DNA from: Treponema sp. C6A8
Lineage (GTDB): Bacteria; Spirochaetota; Spirochaetia; Treponematales; Treponemataceae
Assembly (NCBI RefSeq): GCF_000619925.1
Contig: NZ_JHVB01000011.1
Coordinates: 1 to 64,000, forward strand
Reading direction: 5' to 3'
DNA length: 64,000 nucleotides
The notes under the pieces are model-generated. The model was not told where the DNA came from, made no database searches, and saw nothing but the letters and a program-made list of their open reading frames with translations. The translations under genes and the position numbers were made by a program. Positions 58,859 to 64,000 of the stretch are shown here, in pieces; the stretch's first letter is position 1; each line of letters starts with the position of its first letter.

Positions 58859-58867
58859 TGTTATATT
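58859..58867 (+). promoter_or_regulatory. Leaderless extended -10 for the DUF4230 gene
   Basis: TGTTATATT ends 8 bases before the ATG at 58875. The same nine bases precede the histidine kinase gene at 27109-27117. Confidence 0.6.
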
Positions 58868-58874
58868 TATCACT

Positions 58875-59570
58875 ATGGAAAAGAAAAAGGAAGATACAGA
58901 AGAAAAATCACTTTTGAAGAGGGCTGAAAAATTGCGTAATAAGCCGGCTGCTAAAAATGCCTCAGCGGCTTCTCATCCTATTCTCACTAAGGTTGCCCTG
59001 CGGATTGTTACAATAATTACCCTTACTCTGGTGGCGGCTTTTGTTTTGATGATTATGCTGCCAAACCTAAAGCAGACTTTCTTTAGTCAAAAAAAAGAAA
59101 TCCACGAGGCTATGGTAACTCAGCAGCTTTTGAACGCTCAGGAACTGATTACCCAGAAGTACCGCTACAGCGATGTAATCACCCTTAAAAAATCGATAAT
59201 GTTTTCTAAAAGTTACAGCATTGTAAAGTTTACGGGAATTATCAGGGCGGGAATAGGCGACGTTTCCCAAATTAAGTTTAAGATAAGTGATTCTTACGGT
59301 GGAAAAAAATCCATCAGGCTCAAGCTTCCTAAATCTGAAATCCTTGGAAATGAAATTGTAGATCAGTCGGTTTTTGATGAAAAACGCAGCGTCTTTGTTC
59401 CCATTACGACTCAGGAAATTTTTGATGAAATTGACCTTGTAAGAAATAATATTGCAGAAGAAATTGTAGGAGAGGGCTTTTTGAATGAGACTGACTCTTC
59501 AGCAAAAAAGACAATCACACAGATGATGTACGCGCTTGGTTTTGAAGCTGTGGAGGTAAGTCTTGAGTAA
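58875..59570 (+). CDS. DUF4230-family membrane protein
   Basis: The 231-residue protein has a charged N-terminus, a membrane helix (about 42-62) and an extracytoplasmic domain with 'QLLNAQELITQKYRYSDVIT' and 'GEGFLNETDSSAKKTITQMM', matching the DUF4230 family, of unknown function. Its end overlaps the first ABC exporter gene by 8 bases, so they are translationally coupled; it may be an accessory part of that exporter. Confidence 0.8.
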   Translation: MEKKKEDTEEKSLLKRAEKLRNKPAAKNASAASHPILTKVALRIVTIITLTLVAAFVLMIMLPNLKQTFFSQKKEIHEAMVTQQLLNAQELITQKYRYSDVITLKKSIMFSKSYSIVKFTGIIRAGIGDVSQIKFKISDSYGGKKSIRLKLPKSEILGNEIVDQSVFDEKRSVFVPITTQEIFDEIDLVRNNIAEEIVGEGFLNETDSSAKKTITQMMYALGFEAVEVSLE

Positions 59571-61368
59571 AGTTAATCTTCTGAAAGGCTTACAGAAGCG
59601 CTATGCCCTGACAACCCTTCTTTCTCCTCTTTCCATGATTGGCGAAGTCTGCATGGAAGTTTCAATTCCTTTTATCATGGCAAAAATAATTGATATTGGG
59701 ATTGCGGGGCGGGATATTCCTTACGTTACTAAAACCGGCCTTTTTATGGTTGGACTTGCCGTTATTTCTCTTTTGTTCGGCTGCGCGGGTTCTTTTTTAG
59801 CGGCTTACTCTTCCCAGGGCTTTGCAAAAAATCTTCGTCAGCGGATTTACTGTAAAATTCAGGGCTTTTCTTTTTCCAATCTTGATAAGTTCAGCACGGC
59901 TTCCCTTGTAACAAGGCTTACAACTGACATTACAATGTGCACTAACGTTTATCAGATGCTGATAAGAATCTGCATCCGCTCTCCTTTTATGATGATTGCG
60001 GGCTGTCTTATGGCATTTAGAATTAACACTGAACTTGCCGTAATTTTTCTGATTGCAATTCCTTTTCTTGCGGCGGCAATTCTTCTTCTTTCAACTTTTG
60101 CTCATCCTCGCTTTTTGAAGATGATGAAAACCTACGACGGGCTTAACGCTTCCGTTCAGGAAAATCTTGTTGGAATAAGAATCGTAAAGGCTTATGTCCG
60201 TGATGAATTTGAGTTCAAGAAGTTTGAAAAGGCTGCCGGCCAATTATGCAATGCCCAGTACCGGGCAGAAAAAATTATAATCTGGATGATTCCATTAATG
60301 CAGCTGGTAATGTACCTTACTATGTCGGCTGTGGTCTGGTTTGGCGGCCATAAGGTTGTATTTGGTACTATGAGCGCCGGCCAGCTTATCAGCTTTTTTG
60401 CCTATGTTACCCAGATTTTGATGTCCCTTATGATGCTGGGAATGATTTTTGTGTCGCTTGTTATGGTTCGCGCTTCTGTGGGACGAATTAAGGAAGTTCT
60501 TTCAGAAGAAAGTGATATAAGATCCCCGGATGCTGTGAATGCCGTTACAGAATTGAAGGACGGCAGCGTGGAATTCCGCGACGTAAGCTTTGGCTACAAT
60601 AACCGCTATGATAATCTTGTGCTTGAAAATCTTTCCTTTAAAATTGAAAGCGGACAGGTTGTGGGAATTATCGGCGGAACGGGATCTTCAAAGACAACTT
60701 TAATTTCCCTTATTCCCCGCCTTTACGATGCCCTTTCCGGCATGATTTTTGTAGGCGGCCAGGATGTCCGTAACTATGATTTGAAGGCCCTGCGGGATGG
60801 AGTAGCTCTCGTTCTTCAGAAAAACGTGCTATTTTCGGGCACCATTAAGGAGAATCTTCGCTGGGGAAATCCAGATGCCACAGATAAAGAGATTGAAATG
60901 GCCTGCCAGGCAGCTGATGCAGACAGTTTCATAAAAGCTTTCCCTGACGGCTATGATACAGAGCTGGGGCAGGGGGGAGTAAATGTTTCCGGCGGTCAGA
61001 AGCAGAGGCTTTGCATTGCCCGGGCCCTTTTGAAATCTCCGAAAATTTTAATTCTTGATGACAGTACAAGCGCAGTTGATACGGCAACTGAAGGCCGCAT
61101 CCGAACTTCGCTGAGAAATATTGCTCCTCAGACTACAAAAATCATCATTGCCCAGCGCATTTCTTCTGTAAAAGATGCCGACGTGATTTTTGTTCTGGAC
61201 GAAGGAAAATTAAACGGAATTGGAAGTCACGAAGAACTTTTAAGAGACAATAAAATCTATCGTGAAGTTTATGAAAGTCAGCAGCAGGGAAGCGGCGACG
61301 CGGATATGGTTCCTGATGTTTCCGATAGGAAACAGGTGCGGCCAGACGGCACTGACATTGTAGACTGA
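59563..61368 (+). CDS. ABC exporter half-transporter with degenerate ATP site
   Basis: The 601-residue protein has six membrane helices (about 15-310) and an ATPase domain. The ATPase has signature 'VNVSGGQKQRLCIARALL' but Walker A reads GGTGSSKTT (~370) with Ser for the usual Gly before Lys, and the base after Walker B is Asp in 'ILILDDSTSAVD' where catalytic Glu is normal. This marks the non-hydrolysing site of a heterodimer, as in TM287/288-type exporters. TTG 59563 has a ggagg site 8 bases before it. It pairs with the next gene. Confidence 0.92.
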   Translation: MSKVNLLKGLQKRYALTTLLSPLSMIGEVCMEVSIPFIMAKIIDIGIAGRDIPYVTKTGLFMVGLAVISLLFGCAGSFLAAYSSQGFAKNLRQRIYCKIQGFSFSNLDKFSTASLVTRLTTDITMCTNVYQMLIRICIRSPFMMIAGCLMAFRINTELAVIFLIAIPFLAAAILLLSTFAHPRFLKMMKTYDGLNASVQENLVGIRIVKAYVRDEFEFKKFEKAAGQLCNAQYRAEKIIIWMIPLMQLVMYLTMSAVVWFGGHKVVFGTMSAGQLISFFAYVTQILMSLMMLGMIFVSLVMVRASVGRIKEVLSEESDIRSPDAVNAVTELKDGSVEFRDVSFGYNNRYDNLVLENLSFKIESGQVVGIIGGTGSSKTTLISLIPRLYDALSGMIFVGGQDVRNYDLKALRDGVALVLQKNVLFSGTIKENLRWGNPDATDKEIEMACQAADADSFIKAFPDGYDTELGQGGVNVSGGQKQRLCIARALLKSPKILILDDSTSAVDTATEGRIRTSLRNIAPQTTKIIIAQRISSVKDADVIFVLDEGKLNGIGSHEELLRDNKIYREVYESQQQGSGDADMVPDVSDRKQVRPDGTDIVD

Positions 61369-61385
61369 TTTAAGGAGACGCACCC

Positions 61386-63278
61386 TTGCCACCACATAAA
61401 CCAAAGGGCTTTTCAAAGCCTAAAAATACAAAAAAGACACTCTTCCGCATTCTCTCTTATATGGGAAAATTTAAAGCCCTCTGGCTTCTTGTTTTTCTTT
61501 TTGTAAGCATAAGCTCTCTTGCGGGGGTTGCGGGAACTTATATCTTAAAGCCTGCAATCAATGATTATATTATTCCGCTTATCGGACAGCAGACTCCTGA
61601 TTTTTCAGCCTTTAAGCAGCTTCTTATAAAGGTTCTGTTTATTTTTGCCTGCGGTGTTTCTGCCAGCTGGGCAAACCAGAGGGTAATGATTTTTATTGGA
61701 ACAAGGCTTCTTTTGAATATTCGTGAAGATTTGTTTTACAAGCTGCAGAAGCTTCCCCTTCGTTTTTATGATTCACATACCCACGGCGAACTGATGTCCC
61801 GCTTTACAAACGATACTGACGCTCTTCGCGAAATGATGAGCCATACAGTTCCCCAGCTTTTGTCATCTGTGCTTTCTGTTACCGCTGTTTTTGTCATGAT
61901 GCTTGTTCTGTCTCCTCTTTTGACGGCCGTGATGATTGTAACTATGGCATTGATGACCCTTCTTGCGGGCTGGACTGGAAAAAAATCTGCATCTTCTTTC
62001 AGAAAAAATCAGAAGGCTATGGGAGAGCTTAACGGTTTTATAGAAGAAATGATTGAAGGCCAGAAGGTTATCAAGGTTTTTAATTATGAAGACAGGGCTA
62101 TCGAACGCTTTGAAAAACTAAATGAAGAACTCTGTAAGGCGGGAACTTCTGCCAATACTTTCGGCGGTATTCTTGGCCCTTTGATGAATAATCTCAGTCA
62201 TGCCCAGTATGCCCTTGTTGCTGTAGTTGCGGCCTTCCGCGTGATTTCGGGGCATATGGATTTGGGTACTGTGGCAGCCTTTTTGCAGTATACAAGAAGC
62301 TTCAGCCAGCCTGTCTCTATGATGAGCCAGCAGGCAACAAGCCTTTTGAATGCCCTTGCCGGAGCTGAGCGTATTTTTGCAATTATTGATGAAGAAGCTG
62401 AAGTAGATGAAGGAAAAATTATTCTTGTAAATGCCTACGACGCTAAAACTTCTGACGGAAAGCTGCAGCTTGTTCAGTCTTTTGCAAAAACAGGCGAATG
62501 GGCCTGGAAAAATCCTGTGGACGGAAGCCTGACCCGTCTTAAAGGCGAGGTGATTTTTGATCACGTAACTTTCGGCTATAAGGCAGAAAAGACAATCCTT
62601 CATGATTTGTGCATTCACGCAAAGCCGGGACAGAAAATTGCTTTTGTTGGTTCGACTGGTTCTGGTAAAACTACGACAATAAATCTTCTTACCCGTTTTT
62701 ATGATATTCCGGAAGGCTACGGTCGCATTTTGCTGGACGGCTTTCCTATTAATCAGATAAGCAAGGCAAGCCTTCGACAGTCTCTGGGAATGGTTCAGCA
62801 GAATACTCATTTGTTTACTGGAACTATCCGCGAAAATATCCGCTACGGAAATCTTGAAGCGAGTGATTTACAGGTTTATGAGGCGGCCCGTCTTTCCAAT
62901 GCCGACTCCTTTATCCGCCACCTGGAAAACGGCTACGACACTGTGATTACTGGTGACGGCGCTTCCTTGAGCCAGGGTCAGCGTCAGCTTCTGGCAATTG
63001 CACGGGCTGCGGTTGCAAATCCGCCGGTTTTAATTCTGGACGAAGCAACTTCTTCTATTGATACCCGAACTGAAGCTTTGATTGAAAAGGGAATGGACAG
63101 CCTTATGAAGGGGCGGACAACCTTTGTAATTGCCCACCGCCTTTCTACCGTGCGCAATGCCGATGAAATCATCGTGCTTGAGCAGGGAAGAATAATTGAG
63201 CGTGGTACCCACGAAGAACTGATTGCCCGGAAGGGCCGCTATCACTTTTTGTATAGCGGCAATCTGATAGATGAGTAA
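61386..63278 (+). CDS. ABC exporter half-transporter, consensus ATP site
   Basis: The 630-residue partner has six membrane helices (about 25-330), Walker A 'VGSTGSGKTTTINLL', Walker B 'PVLILDEATSSID' with catalytic Glu, and a signature reading LSQGQ instead of LSGGQ ('GASLSQGQRQLLAIARAA'). Together with the previous protein it should form an asymmetric exporter with one active site. A ~30-residue insert near 350-380 precedes the ATPase. The start is TTG with aaggag. Substrate is unknown (drug, lipid or peptide). Confidence 0.93.
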   Translation: MPPHKPKGFSKPKNTKKTLFRILSYMGKFKALWLLVFLFVSISSLAGVAGTYILKPAINDYIIPLIGQQTPDFSAFKQLLIKVLFIFACGVSASWANQRVMIFIGTRLLLNIREDLFYKLQKLPLRFYDSHTHGELMSRFTNDTDALREMMSHTVPQLLSSVLSVTAVFVMMLVLSPLLTAVMIVTMALMTLLAGWTGKKSASSFRKNQKAMGELNGFIEEMIEGQKVIKVFNYEDRAIERFEKLNEELCKAGTSANTFGGILGPLMNNLSHAQYALVAVVAAFRVISGHMDLGTVAAFLQYTRSFSQPVSMMSQQATSLLNALAGAERIFAIIDEEAEVDEGKIILVNAYDAKTSDGKLQLVQSFAKTGEWAWKNPVDGSLTRLKGEVIFDHVTFGYKAEKTILHDLCIHAKPGQKIAFVGSTGSGKTTTINLLTRFYDIPEGYGRILLDGFPINQISKASLRQSLGMVQQNTHLFTGTIRENIRYGNLEASDLQVYEAARLSNADSFIRHLENGYDTVITGDGASLSQGQRQLLAIARAAVANPPVLILDEATSSIDTRTEALIEKGMDSLMKGRTTFVIAHRLSTVRNADEIIVLEQGRIIERGTHEELIARKGRYHFLYSGNLIDE

Positions 63279-63281
63279 AAG

Positions 63282-64000
63282 CTAGAACTTCCAGGTTGCA
63301 TAAAGAGGAACTTCGTAGCCCCAGTACCAGTCTGAAAGAGTTTTCTTCTTTTTATTTGTTCCAACCTGCATGCAGGTAATTATGCTTCCTGCCGATACAG
63401 TGCATTTTCCAAATGTAAGCCAGAGGCGGGGATAAAAGGCAAAGGTCTGGCGGCTCAAATCGCTGTCTTTTTCATTAAGGGCAGCGTAATAGTAAAAGCG
63501 TGGCTTAAAGGCTACGTGTTCAACAATCGGTATGAGGGTCTGAGTTCCTGAATAAAGAGGAATGTAGTCGCCTTCTTTTGAATGACCGGCTTCTGCTTCC
63601 TGGGTAATTTCTACATTTCCAAGATTAAAGCTGAAATTAATGGATGCAAGATGACATTTTTTCAGTTCTTCCTGATTGTAATTGCTTACATTTTTGAAAG
63701 TGCTGCTTGCAACGTATGCTTCTGCTTCGTAAGAATATGAGGCAAAGAACTTTGACTTGGAGATAAAGCCTGTCCAGTCCGGTGAATACTGAAGGGAAGC
63801 GGCAAAAGAAAAGTCTTCGTTTTTGAAATCTTCAAAAGCTGAAAAGCCCAGTTCTACAGGAAGGCTTTCTGAAAGAGTTTTGAAATTGTAGGTAAGGGCG
63901 GCGGCAAGAGCGAAAGATTCCTTAAATGAAACGTAGCTTTCTGTTACAGGAAGCGCGATTCCGCCTCCAAAGCCCATGTAATCAAACTTAGTGCCAACGC
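63282..64000 (-). CDS. Outer-membrane beta-barrel-type protein, partial
   Basis: The minus-strand frame stays open to the window edge, so the N-terminus lies beyond 64000; 239 codons are visible and an internal ATG at 63977 is unlikely to be the start. It shows alternating aromatic/hydrophobic strands ('FALAAALTYNFKTLSESLPV', 'FAFYPRLWLTFGKCTVSAGS') and ends in F ('PLYATWKF'), as outer-membrane barrels do. Its stop is 4 bases from the exporter stop. Family not recognised. Confidence 0.7.
   Translation of the reverse strand, partial: VGTKFDYMGFGGGIALPVTESYVSFKESFALAAALTYNFKTLSESLPVELGFSAFEDFKNEDFSFAASLQYSPDWTGFISKSKFFASYSYEAEAYVASSTFKNVSNYNQEELKKCHLASINFSFNLGNVEITQEAEAGHSKEGDYIPLYSGTQTLIPIVEHVAFKPRFYYYAALNEKDSDLSRQTFAFYPRLWLTFGKCTVSAGSIITCMQVGTNKKKKTLSDWYWGYEVPLYATWKF

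Noticed and set aside
1..64000. CRISPR arrays, IS transposases or prophage genes
   Set aside because: No regularly spaced direct repeats, no DDE/DEDD transposase, and no phage structural or integrase gene was seen. The Rpn protein is a nuclease family and not a complete insertion sequence.

Overview
The window looks like a chromosomal segment of a Treponema-type spirochaete, probably a gut or rumen species. The support is gene content and style: fructose PTS, a peptide ABC operon with embedded signalling, spirochaete-style lipoprotein signal peptides, BspA-like and Rpn-family proteins, moderate to low GC, and many hairpin-rich intergenic repeats. No species name can be given from the sequence alone.

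Layout. 1-340 is the 3' end of a 23S rRNA gene plus 5S rRNA. 800-2852 carries a small lipoprotein, a gene remnant and a sugar-binding lipoprotein. 2920-6532 is a fructose operon (DeoR regulator, 1-phosphofructokinase, PTS EIIABC). 6694-8196 holds cysK, tRNA-Pro, a broken tRNA-Pro copy and tRNA-Asp, then recX. 9046-16782 is a peptide ABC transporter (binding protein, two permeases, two ATPases) with a GGDEF protein between the binding protein and the permeases; the second permease is fused to the first ATPase. 16891-19893 is thrA (aspartokinase/homoserine dehydrogenase) and ilvH. 19918-25703 is an accessory zone: Rpn nuclease, DinJ/YoeB toxin-antitoxin, three unrecognised genes bracketed by two copies of a 134-bp element that looks like a small-RNA gene, a BspA-like protein and a zinc-ribbon protein. 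25877-34597 holds a two-component pair, membrane and metallopeptidase-like proteins, a metallo-hydrolase, a pentapeptide protein, murI, purC and plsC. 34658-39771 has icd, mazG, hisFH and argG. 39900-41072 is a recombination scar containing a YafQ-type toxin-antitoxin pair and a second argG 3' end. 41147-49663 has a secreted glycan-binding-type protein, a flavin reductase, an Fe-alcohol dehydrogenase, a LysR regulator, metE, a DMT transporter and an acyl-CoA carboxylase subunit. 50026-53606 is a second accessory zone of small secreted proteins, an XRE regulator and a PIN toxin-antitoxin pair. 53608-64000 has a GGDEF protein, a kinase-like membrane protein, hflC/hflK, and a DUF4230 gene with a heterodimeric ABC exporter, ending in a truncated outer-membrane-type protein.

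Cross-cutting signals. (1) Thirteen genes have a recognisable -10 box (often TGnTATAAT) ending only 6-8 bases before the ATG and no usable Shine-Dalgarno, so they are probably leaderless. (2) A family of GC-rich ~90-110 bp repeats lies between genes and, at two loci, is read in frame as protein (inside MurI and as the linker of the permease-ATPase fusion). (3) A 134-bp element with its own promoter, conserved stems, variable loops and terminator occurs twice and is the best candidate for an undescribed RNA. (4) Two further hairpin elements with perfect terminal inverted repeats, two CACAGAT-type hairpins and several perfect palindromes centred on GCGAAGC are present.
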